A stretch of 49,500 nucleotides of DNA, taken from NCBI GenBank assembly GCA_002720475.1, contig PBIL01000001.1, forward strand, positions 1-49,500. The letters are read 5' to 3'. The stretch is from Roseovarius sp. (GTDB lineage Bacteria > Pseudomonadota > Alphaproteobacteria > Rhodobacterales > Rhodobacteraceae). Under the pieces are notes generated by a model. It saw only the letters and a list, made by a program, of their open reading frames with translations, had not been told where the DNA came from and searched no databases. This document shows positions 42,763 through 49,500 of this stretch, piece by piece. Within the stretch, counting starts at the first letter, position 1. Each line of letters opens with the position of its first letter. The position numbers were made by a program, and so were the translations under genes.

Positions 42763-43443
42763 ATGACCTTTCGGGATTATTCCGAACCGTCGCTGCGGGG
42801 AGAGGCTGTCGGGCCGGAACGTGGTCAGCGTCGTCGATTCATCTATCGCAACGGTGTCAAACGCTGCCTCGATATCGCCCTCGTCGTCCTGAGCCTGCCG
42901 ATTTCCCTGCCGCTCGTCCTGGGCATGATGTGTCTCGTGGCCCTGGACGGCAGCAGCCCGCTCTACCGGCAGAAGCGTCTCGGTCGCGGTGGCCGGGTAT
43001 TCGACATGGTCAAGATCCGCACCATGGTGCCGGGGGCCGATGCGCTGCTGGAATATCACCTGCGCAAGAACCCCGAGGCGCGCCGCGAATGGGACGAGAC
43101 CCAGAAGCTCAAGACCGATCCGCGGATCACGCGGATCGGGCGCTTCCTGCGGAAAACCTCCCTCGACGAGTTGCCGCAGCTCTGGAACGTGCTGAAGGGC
43201 GACATGTCGCTGGTCGGCCCGCGCCCGATGATGGTCGATCAGCGGGTGCTCTATCCCGGCACCGCCTATTTCGACCTGCGTCCCGGGATCACGGGGCTCT
43301 GGCAGATATCGGAGCGCAACGAGACGAGCTTTGCCGAGCGCGCCGGCTTCGACAGCCGCTATCTCGCCACCGTCTCGCTGTCGCTCGATGTCTCGATCCT
43401 GCTGCGGACCGTGGGTGTCGTGCTGCGCGGAACGGGCTACTGA
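42763..43443 (+). CDS. Priming undecaprenyl-phosphate sugar transferase (ExoY/WcaJ-like)
   Basis: A 226-residue polyprenyl glycosylphosphotransferase of the short type. One hydrophobic segment (CLDIALVVLSLPISLPLVLG, about residues 35-54) precedes the cytoplasmic catalytic domain. Motifs: LYRQKRLGRGGRVFDMVKIRTM, KTDPRITRIGRFLRKTSLDE, ELPQLWNVLKGDMSLVGPRP, and RPGITGLWQISERNE. It transfers a sugar-1-phosphate (galactose or glucose type) to the lipid carrier, so it starts the polysaccharide. ATG 42763 has AGGGG about 9 bases upstream; an in-frame GTG at 42745 is less likely. It heads the plus-strand set that ends with XrtD. Confidence 0.92.
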   Translation: MTFRDYSEPSLRGEAVGPERGQRRRFIYRNGVKRCLDIALVVLSLPISLPLVLGMMCLVALDGSSPLYRQKRLGRGGRVFDMVKIRTMVPGADALLEYHLRKNPEARREWDETQKLKTDPRITRIGRFLRKTSLDELPQLWNVLKGDMSLVGPRPMMVDQRVLYPGTAYFDLRPGITGLWQISERNETSFAERAGFDSRYLATVSLSLDVSILLRTVGVVLRGTGY

Positions 43444-43568
43444 GACGCCGCGCAGGAGGCGCGCCAGTTTTCATCGGATGGACATACCTGTCTTGATAGG
43501 GAAGAACACGGCCATCCCGGTGCCCTCACCGGATTGCCGCCCCGGGTCGAAGGTGCAAGAGTAGTCCC

Positions 43569-46013
43569 ATGATCAAACCCGCCTTTCTTGCCCTGGTCAC
43601 TGCAGGCCTCCTGTCCTTTTGCGATACCGCCGAAGAGCGGGCCGAGGGCCATTTCCGGTCCGGTCTGGAACTCCTGGAACAGGGCGATGTGGATCGCGCC
43701 CTCGTGGAGTTCCGCAATGTCTTCAAGCTGAACGGCACGCATCGCGAGGCGCGGCTGCGCTACGCCGAGGCCGAGCGCGCGCGCGGCAATATCCGCGAGG
43801 CCTATGGCCAGTATCTGCGGCTCGTGGAGCAATATCCCGACAGCCTGCCCGGCCAGCGTGCCCTTGCCGAGCTTTCGCTCGAGATCGACGACTGGGAGGC
43901 CGCGCGGCACCATGCCGCAGCGGCGGCGGCGCTCGCCCCCGAGGACCCGCTCGTGCAGGCGGTGAACGCCACCATCGCCTATCGTGACGCCCTGACCGGG
44001 TCGGGGGATGCGGCGGCGCGACAGGCGGCGGTGATCAAGGCACAGGCGCTCGTGGCCGAGGATCCCGACCTGATGATCGCCCGGCGCGTGGTGATCGACG
44101 ATCTCATCCGCAACCAGGACTGGACCGCCGCGCTTGCGGCCATCGACGCCGCCCTGGCGCGGGCCCCGGATAACCGGCAGCTTTACACGATCCGTCTGGG
44201 TGTGCTCAACCAGCTGGGCGAGACCGCCGAGATCCGCGCGCAGCTCGAGGAGATGATCGGACGGTTCCCGGAAGATCCGAACGTGCCGGCCACCCTCGTG
44301 CGGTGGTACATGTCCCAGGGCAATGTCGATGCGGCAGAGGCGTTTCTGAAGGCGCGCGCCGATGGCGACCCGCGCGAGATAGACGATATCGTCACCTATA
44401 TCCGGTTTCTGGCCGAGGCGCGGGACAACCAGACGGCGCTCGCCGAGCTTGAGCGTATCCTCGAGGGTGATCCGCCTGCGGTCGAGCGGCTGACCGCGCT
44501 GCGGGCCGGGTTCCGCTTCGATCTGGGAGAGCGGGACGGCGCCATTTCGGAACTGGAGGCGCTGATCGAGGGGATGGAACCCTCTGACGAGCGGCGCAGC
44601 ATCCAGGTCATGCTGGCCCGGATGCTGGAGACGACCGGCAACAATGTCGGGGCGCGCGCCCTGATCGAGGAGGTGCTCGAACAGGATGCGGGCCAGGTCG
44701 AAGCGCTCAAGATGCGGGCGGGCTGGCTGATCGAGGGCGACCGCACAGACGAGGCGATCACCGCCCTGCGCACGGTGCTTGGAGAGGCCCCCGAGGATGC
44801 CCAGGCGATGACGCTGATGGCGCAGGCCCATGAACGCGCGGGCAATCGCGACCTGATGGCCGACATGCTGAGCCGCGCGGTCGAGGCCTCGCGCAACGCG
44901 CCCGGGGAATCCCTGCGCTATGCCCGGTACCTGATCGGGCAGGGCAACCGGCGCACGGCGGAAACGGTGCTGGTCAATGCGCTGCGTCTGGCCCCTGGCA
45001 ATGTTGCCCTGCTGGGGACCCTGGGCGAGGTCTATATGGGCGAGCAGGACTGGGCGCGCCTGACCCAGGTGATCGAGGCGCTCCGGCAGAAGCCCGAGGA
45101 CGCGGCCGCCGCACGGATCGCCAACGAGCTGACCGCGCGCCAGCTGGCGGCGCAGGATCGCCAGGACGAGCTCATGGGCTTTCTCGACCGGCTTGCGGGG
45201 GAGGGGGCCCGCGGCATGGGCGCGGCGGCCGCCATCGTGCGCACCCGCCTGGCCCAGGGCGATATCGAGGGGGCGCGCGCCTATGCGCGCGAGGTGCTGG
45301 CGGCCAATCCCGACGATGTGAACGCGCGTTTCCTGATGGCCTCGGTGCAGGCGGTGACCGGAGAGGTCGATGCGGCCAGGGCGGCGCTTCGGGAACTGGC
45401 GGCGGCGGCCCCGCAGGATCCCCGCTTCTGGCTGGCGCTCTACAATGTCCATGCCGCACAGGAAGAGACGGCAGAGGCCCGGCAGGCGCTGCGCGACGGG
45501 CTTGCGGCATCCCCCGACAACCTGCAGCTCAACTGGGCGCTGGCCGGGGTGCTGGAGCGCGACGGCGATGTCGAGGGCGCGATCGCCATCTATGAGCGGC
45601 TTTACGCCGCCAACAGCAGCAATCTGATCATCGCCAACAACCTTGCCAGCCTTCTGTCCACCGGACGCGACGATGCCGAGAGCCTCGAGCGGGCGCACGA
45701 GATCGCGCGCCGTCTGCGCGACCGCGACGTGCCGGCCTTTCAGGACACCTATGGCTGGATCGCCTTCCGCCGCGGCGATCTCGACACGGCACTTGCCGCG
45801 CTGGAGCCGGCCGCCGCGGGCCTGCCCGATGATCCCAGGGTGCTGTATCACCTCGCGCGCACCTATGCCGCGCTCGGGCGCGAGGACGAGGCGCTGGCGC
45901 AGTTCGCCAGGGTGGTCGAGGCCGTGGGAGAGGGCCCCGAGCCGGAGTTCATGGCCGAGGTCGAGGCCGAGATCGCCCGCCTGTCCGAAGGGGCCGGTGC
46001 GGCGCGGGACTGA
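43569..46013 (+). CDS. TPR-repeat lipoprotein of the exosortase system (PrsT-like)
   Basis: An 814-residue protein made of about 20 tetratricopeptide repeats (for example AEGHFRSGLELLEQGDVDRA and HLARTYAALGREDEALAQFA). The N-terminus is a short signal with LLSFC at about residues 14-18, which could be an atypical lipobox (Phe before Cys). The layout matches the large TPR proteins of PEP-CTERM/exosortase loci, thought to hold the export and sorting machinery in the periplasm. It follows the sugar transferase after 125 bases on the same strand. Partner proteins are unknown. Confidence 0.85.
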   Translation: MIKPAFLALVTAGLLSFCDTAEERAEGHFRSGLELLEQGDVDRALVEFRNVFKLNGTHREARLRYAEAERARGNIREAYGQYLRLVEQYPDSLPGQRALAELSLEIDDWEAARHHAAAAAALAPEDPLVQAVNATIAYRDALTGSGDAAARQAAVIKAQALVAEDPDLMIARRVVIDDLIRNQDWTAALAAIDAALARAPDNRQLYTIRLGVLNQLGETAEIRAQLEEMIGRFPEDPNVPATLVRWYMSQGNVDAAEAFLKARADGDPREIDDIVTYIRFLAEARDNQTALAELERILEGDPPAVERLTALRAGFRFDLGERDGAISELEALIEGMEPSDERRSIQVMLARMLETTGNNVGARALIEEVLEQDAGQVEALKMRAGWLIEGDRTDEAITALRTVLGEAPEDAQAMTLMAQAHERAGNRDLMADMLSRAVEASRNAPGESLRYARYLIGQGNRRTAETVLVNALRLAPGNVALLGTLGEVYMGEQDWARLTQVIEALRQKPEDAAAARIANELTARQLAAQDRQDELMGFLDRLAGEGARGMGAAAAIVRTRLAQGDIEGARAYAREVLAANPDDVNARFLMASVQAVTGEVDAARAALRELAAAAPQDPRFWLALYNVHAAQEETAEARQALRDGLAASPDNLQLNWALAGVLERDGDVEGAIAIYERLYAANSSNLIIANNLASLLSTGRDDAESLERAHEIARRLRDRDVPAFQDTYGWIAFRRGDLDTALAALEPAAAGLPDDPRVLYHLARTYAALGREDEALAQFARVVEAVGEGPEPEFMAEVEAEIARLSEGAGAARD

Positions 46014-46142
46014 CCCGAAATCACCTCCCGGGCGCTACAAATCTGCCGCAGCGGCGGAGTTTCTTTCTCTTGGCTATTCTGGCAGGGGCCCGAATGGCGT
46101 AGGTTGCAGACAAAACGAGACATAACGGGACAGAGGCACAGC

Positions 46143-46748
46143 ATGATCAGGGTTCTGACGGTGTTTTTCCTGATGGCGGGTCTGGCCGGGGCCGCCGCCG
46201 CGCAGAGCGATTATCGCATCCAGCCGGGCGACACGCTGCAGATCGAGGTTCTGGAGGATCCGAACCTCAACCGCAGCGTTCTGGTGCTGCCGGACGGCTC
46301 GATCAGCGTACCGCTGGTGGGCACGGTCCGGGCGGGGGGGCGCAATGTCGACAGCGTGGCGCAGACGCTCGCCTCGGAACTGGCGGGCAATTTCGCGGTG
46401 CCGCCGACGGTGCTCGTGTCGGTCGCCGCCCTTGCTCCGGAAGATCCTCGGGTTGATGAAGAGCCCGACCTGATGAATGTCTATATCGTCGGCGAGGCCA
46501 ACGAGCCCGGTCGCAAGGAGGTGTTGCCCGGCACCACGCTCCTGCAGTTCCTGGCCGAGGCGGGGGGGCTGTCGCGCTTTGCCGCCGAGAAACGCATCCA
46601 GCTGCGCCGGGTCGATCCGGTCAGCGGAACGGAAACCGTCTACCGGTTCAACTATCGCACCATGGGCGGCCCCGACAGCATCAGCGGCACGACGGTTCTG
46701 GCACCGGGTGACGTGATCGTGGTGCCGGAGCGGCGCCTCTTCGAATAA
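46143..46748 (+). CDS. Wza-type polysaccharide export protein
   Basis: A 201-residue outer-membrane export protein. A signal peptide (MIRVLTVFFLMAGLAGAAAA) precedes the Poly_export domain (SDYRIQPGDTLQIEVLEDPNL, then VLPDGSISVPLVGTVRAGGR). A single SLBB-like domain follows (YIVGEANEPGRKEVLPGTTL, then LAPGDVIVVPE). It is shorter than E. coli Wza, like other exosortase-linked export proteins, and has no C-terminal transmembrane helix that I can see. It could form the periplasmic exit path with the beta-barrel protein encoded next. It starts at ATG 46143; the frame extends 13 residues upstream. Confidence 0.9.
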   Translation: MIRVLTVFFLMAGLAGAAAAQSDYRIQPGDTLQIEVLEDPNLNRSVLVLPDGSISVPLVGTVRAGGRNVDSVAQTLASELAGNFAVPPTVLVSVAALAPEDPRVDEEPDLMNVYIVGEANEPGRKEVLPGTTLLQFLAEAGGLSRFAAEKRIQLRRVDPVSGTETVYRFNYRTMGGPDSISGTTVLAPGDVIVVPERRLFE

Positions 46749-46757
46749 GGGCGGGTC

Positions 46758-48167
46758 GTGACACCCTTGCGCCTTCTGATCGGCGGCGGATGCCTGGGTG
46801 CGCTTGCGCTCGGCACGGGGCCGATGCTGGCCCAGCAGGGCAGCAGCCCCGAGGATGGGGGGCCGGTGCTGACCTTCGGGGTCGGCACGACGCTGAGCGC
46901 CACGGACAACTACAATCTCGACCCCAATAACGGCGAGGATGCCACGCTCTTCGACACGCGGCTCTCCTTCGGCTATCTGAACCGGCGCGCCAGTGATGTG
47001 TTCAGCCTCGATGTCAGCGGGCTCTTGCGCGCCGACGAGCCGCCGGGCGGAAGCTCCGTTCTCGATGATCGCAACGTCCGGCTCGGCTACGAGCGGGAGG
47101 GGGTGAACAGCCGGCTCGGCTTCGGCGCGGATTACAGTTTCGCCTCGGTCGATGCCTTCGATCCTTTCGATGACCGGTTCTTCGAGGATGATCCGCTCGA
47201 CCCGACCGACCTCACCCAGGACCGGGGCGATCGCGAGCAGTTCGGCACGCGGTTTTCCTTCGAGACCGGGCTTGACGGGCCGCTCGGCTTCCTCCTCGAG
47301 GGGCGCTACCGGGATCAGTCGTTCAGCGGCACGACCGATCCCGATCTCTTCGATACCGAGATTCTCAATCTCTCGGGAACCACGCGGTTCACCCTCAGCC
47401 CGGTGACCGAGGGCCGGGTGGTGCTGCGCTACGAGGATTACAGCGCGGAGGATCTGCCGCAGACCGACCGGATGACCAGCAGCCTGAATTTCGGGGTCAC
47501 GCAGGCGCTCTCGCCGGTCTCCACCCTCGATGTCATCGTCGGCGTTCAGGAGATCGAGACCGAGGAGACCATCGGCGGCCTGCGTCAGACCGATACCGAG
47601 ACCGGGTTCATTGGCGGTCTGGATTTCACCCGCGAGCTTGCACGGGGCACGATCGGCACCAGTTTCGACGTGCGCGAGAGCGTGAACGGCCGGACGGCCA
47701 CCTGGCTTGTCAGCCGCGCCATGCCCCTGCCGCGCGGCGCGCTCGAGCTCAGCCTCGGCGCGGCCAGCGATGTGGACGACACGATCCTGCCGGTGGGCAG
47801 CCTGACCCTCACCCATGAGATGAAGCGCAGCACGCTTACCGCCTCGCTCGAGCGGCAGGTCGCCACCAGTTCCCGCTCGGAAGAACTGCGCACCACCCGT
47901 GCCTCGCTGGAATATCGTTATGCGATCAACGGCATTTCGGATCTCGGGTTTTCCGCGAACGTGGCCGAGCTCGACCAGGCCGGGGGACCTGCGGTCAACG
48001 ACACCACCCGCGCCGATCTGCGCGCCACCTATTCGCGCGAGATCACGCCCGACTGGCGGCTGTCCTCCGGCTACGAGTTCCGCTGGCGCGACGAGGAGAA
48101 TGTCGGCAGCGCCACCTCCAACCGGGTGTTCCTGACACTCGAGCGGGAGTTCGTCCTGCGCCCGTGA
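46758..48167 (+). CDS. Outer-membrane beta-barrel protein of the exosortase polysaccharide locus
   Basis: A 469-residue protein. A signal peptide (LRLLIGGGCLGALALGTGPMLA) precedes alternating beta strands with aromatic ends (FGVGTTLSATDNYNL, LSFGYLNRRASDVFSL, FSFETGLDGPLGFLLEGRYR). The final strand ends FLTLEREFVLRP. This is the outer membrane protein found with PEP-CTERM-type polysaccharide genes. It should form the channel through which polymer leaves. It starts with GTG, 9 bases after the Wza-like gene, so the two are probably translated together. Confidence 0.82.
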   Translation: MTPLRLLIGGGCLGALALGTGPMLAQQGSSPEDGGPVLTFGVGTTLSATDNYNLDPNNGEDATLFDTRLSFGYLNRRASDVFSLDVSGLLRADEPPGGSSVLDDRNVRLGYEREGVNSRLGFGADYSFASVDAFDPFDDRFFEDDPLDPTDLTQDRGDREQFGTRFSFETGLDGPLGFLLEGRYRDQSFSGTTDPDLFDTEILNLSGTTRFTLSPVTEGRVVLRYEDYSAEDLPQTDRMTSSLNFGVTQALSPVSTLDVIVGVQEIETEETIGGLRQTDTETGFIGGLDFTRELARGTIGTSFDVRESVNGRTATWLVSRAMPLPRGALELSLGAASDVDDTILPVGSLTLTHEMKRSTLTASLERQVATSSRSEELRTTRASLEYRYAINGISDLGFSANVAELDQAGGPAVNDTTRADLRATYSREITPDWRLSSGYEFRWRDEENVGSATSNRVFLTLEREFVLRP

Positions 48168-48212
48168 CCGGTTGCCGGAAACACTGTGTTCAGCGGCTCT
48201 CCGGCCCTGTTT

Positions 48213-48248
48213 CCCGCCCGGTTTTGAATCGCCTTGGGCGGGATTTTC
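48213..48248 (+). terminator. Candidate terminator or attenuator before xrtD
   Basis: A 7-bp stem CCCGCCC/GGGCGGG with a 16-base loop is followed by ATTTTCC. It lies between the beta-barrel gene and xrtD, 55 bases before the latter, so it could reduce read-through. The long loop makes it a moderate candidate. Confidence 0.45.
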
Positions 48249-48302
48249 CGTTAGTAATCCGGGGAGGATGATGCGCCTGGACAAGCAGGGGAATGTAAGG
48301 GT

Positions 48303-49500
48303 ATGTCAGCAACCGATCAGGCGGGCTTCGGGGCCTTCACCCGCCCGCTGAACCCGGCAGGGCTTTTCTGGTTCGCGTTGCTCCTTCTGGGCTCGATCCC
48401 GATCTTCTGGATCGGGTTCGTGTCGCTGGCGCAGGCCTGGTCCACCGCCGAATACAGCCACGGGCCGCTCATCCCGCTCATCTCGCTCTATCTCTTCCTG
48501 CGCGAGATGCGCCGCCTGCCGCCGCCCGCGCGGGAGGTGCATGACCGCGCGCCGGGTCTCATCGTGATCGTGCTGGCGCTCCTCCTGGCGATTGCCGGCA
48601 ACCTGACGCGGATCCCCGATATCGTCACCTATGCCTTCATCCTCTGGGTGGGCGGCGTCGTGCTCACGATCTTCGGCTGGGAGCGTGGCAAGCTGCATCA
48701 GCTGGGCGTGGTGCATCTGATCTTCATGCTGCCGCTGCCACAGTTCCTCTACCTCAAGATGACCATCTTCCTGCAGACGATTTCCTCCGAGATCGGCGTC
48801 TGGTTCGTGGCGCTGATGGGCGTGCCGGTCTATCTCGAGGGCAACGTGATCGATCTCGGCGTCTACAAGCTGCAGGTGGCCGAGGCCTGTTCGGGGCTGC
48901 GCTATCTCTTCCCGATCCTGAGCTTCTCCTATCTCTTCGCGATCCTCTATCGCGGGCCGCTCTGGCACAAGGCGGTGCTGCTGCTCGCGGCCGCCCCGCT
49001 CACCGTGCTGATGAATTCCTTCCGCATCGGGGTGATCGGCGTGCTGGTCAACAGCTACGGCATCGAGCATGCCGAGGGGTTCCTGCATTATTTCGAGGGC
49101 TGGGTGATCTTCGGGACCTGCATCGCCATTCTCTTCGCGATGGCGGTGGCGCTGCAGCGGCTGACGCATGATCCCAAGCCGCTCTCGGAGGCGATCGATC
49201 TCGACACCTCCGGTTTTGGTGCCATTTTCGCGCGGATCCTGGGCATCCGCGCCTCGCGCGGGCTGGCGGCGGCGGCGCTGCTGACGCTCGGGGTCTCGGC
49301 GGGCTGGGCGCTGCAGCAGGGCAACGAGCCCGCGCCCCTCGACCGCGATCCCTTCACGCTCTACCCGCGCCAGCTGGGCGACTGGTCGGGCACCTTCTCG
49401 ATGCTCGAGCCGGATATCGAACGGGTCCTGGGCGCCACCGATTACCTTGCCGCCTCCTATCGCAACCCGGCAGAGACCGCCCCGGTGGAGCTTTTCATGG
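48303..49500 (+). CDS. xrtD: Exosortase D, VPLPA-CTERM-specific (XrtD), partial
   Basis: At least 399 residues, running past the window end. Eight or so membrane segments come first, with the exosortase triad: Cys196 in [11 protein letters not shown], Arg241 in MNSFRIG, and His262 in [10 protein letters not shown]. After the core a region like EpsI begins ([20 protein letters not shown]), as in the fused VPLPA-CTERM-specific subfamily. XrtD is expected to cleave the VPLPA-CTERM tails of the three substrates at 20536, 36276 and 37312, and to pass them to the surface in the course of polysaccharide export. ATG 48303 is the only supported start; the ribosome binding site is weak. Confidence 0.92.
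   Translation, partial: MSATDQAGFGAFTRPLNPAGLFWFALLLLGSIPIFWIGFVSLAQAWSTAEYSHGPLIPLISLYLFLREMRRLPPPAREVHDRAPGLIVIVLALLLAIAGNLTRIPDIVTYAFILWVGGVVLTIFGWERGKLHQLGVVHLIFMLPLPQFLYLKMTIFLQTISSEIGVWFVALMGVPVYLEGNVIDLGVYKLQVAEACSGLRYLFPILSFSYLFAILYRGPLWHKAVLLLAAAPLTVLMNSFRIGVIGVLVNSYGIEHAEGFLHYFEGWVIFGTCIAILFAMAVALQRLTHDPKPLSEAIDLDTSGFGAIFARILGIRASRGLAAAALLTLGVSAGWALQQGNEPAPLDRDPFTLYPRQLGDWSGTFSMLEPDIERVLGATDYLAASYRNPAETAPVELFM

Noticed and set aside
43437-48284. Minus-strand frames of 804 and 736 residues
   Set aside because: They mirror the TPR lipoprotein, Wza-like and beta-barrel genes and carry no motifs of their own.
1-49500. tRNA, rRNA, riboswitches, insertion sequences
   Set aside because: No cloverleaf, rRNA segment, known riboswitch core, or transposase with terminal repeats was noticed by eye. 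A covariance-model search would be needed to exclude small RNAs.

Overview
The window looks like part of an extrachromosomal replicon (plasmid or chromid) of an alphaproteobacterium of the Rhodobacterales, roseobacter type. The evidence is a GC-rich sequence, a RepA-type replication initiator with iterons and a divergent parAB module with two parS-like palindromes, plasmid toxin-antitoxin loci, and a VPLPA-CTERM/exosortase D protein-sorting system, which is typical of this group. No rRNA, tRNA, CRISPR array or insertion sequence was recognised.

Left arm (1-20.5 kb): surface polysaccharide genes. On the minus strand a FrhB-like iron-sulfur protein (cut by the window edge) follows a family 2 glycosyltransferase. 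On the plus strand a tightly coupled operon carries a GNAT acetyltransferase, an FdtA-like ketoisomerase, an FdtB-like aminotransferase, an AT-rich SGNH-like protein, a Wzx-type flippase and two glycosyltransferases. The first three genes suggest synthesis of a dTDP-3-acetamido-3,6-dideoxyhexose. Facing them are a Wzy-like polymerase, a large beta-helix/PKD/LamG protein, a degenerate asparagine synthetase-like protein, a methyltransferase and a complete type I secretion system (ABC exporter, HlyD adaptor, TolC-like lipoprotein).

Middle (20.5-34.3 kb): plasmid maintenance. In order: a VPLPA-CTERM-like protein, a small membrane protein, repA, the iteron origin, parA, parB flanked by parS-like sites, and two converging hipBA modules. 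The first HipA has lost its kinase core. Then come a MobC-like protein with an N-terminal HTH, a parE remnant, a tyrosine recombinase, ccdAB, a 35-bp inverted repeat that resembles a recombinase core site, a DUF1403/ScpB pair, and vapBC. This stretch may combine replication, partition, addiction and dimer resolution.

Right arm (34.4-49.5 kb): a Tat-exported protein of unknown function, two VPLPA-CTERM proteins, and the exosortase-linked polysaccharide machinery. On the minus strand this is an AAA ATPase, a Wzz-like chain-length protein, a BY-kinase and a frameshifted glycosyltransferase. On the plus strand it is a priming sugar transferase, a TPR lipoprotein, a Wza-like export protein, an outer-membrane beta-barrel protein and exosortase XrtD (cut by the window end). 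Polysaccharide would be primed, polymerised and exported by these products while XrtD processes the three VPLPA-CTERM proteins, so the replicon probably encodes a biofilm or cell-surface programme.
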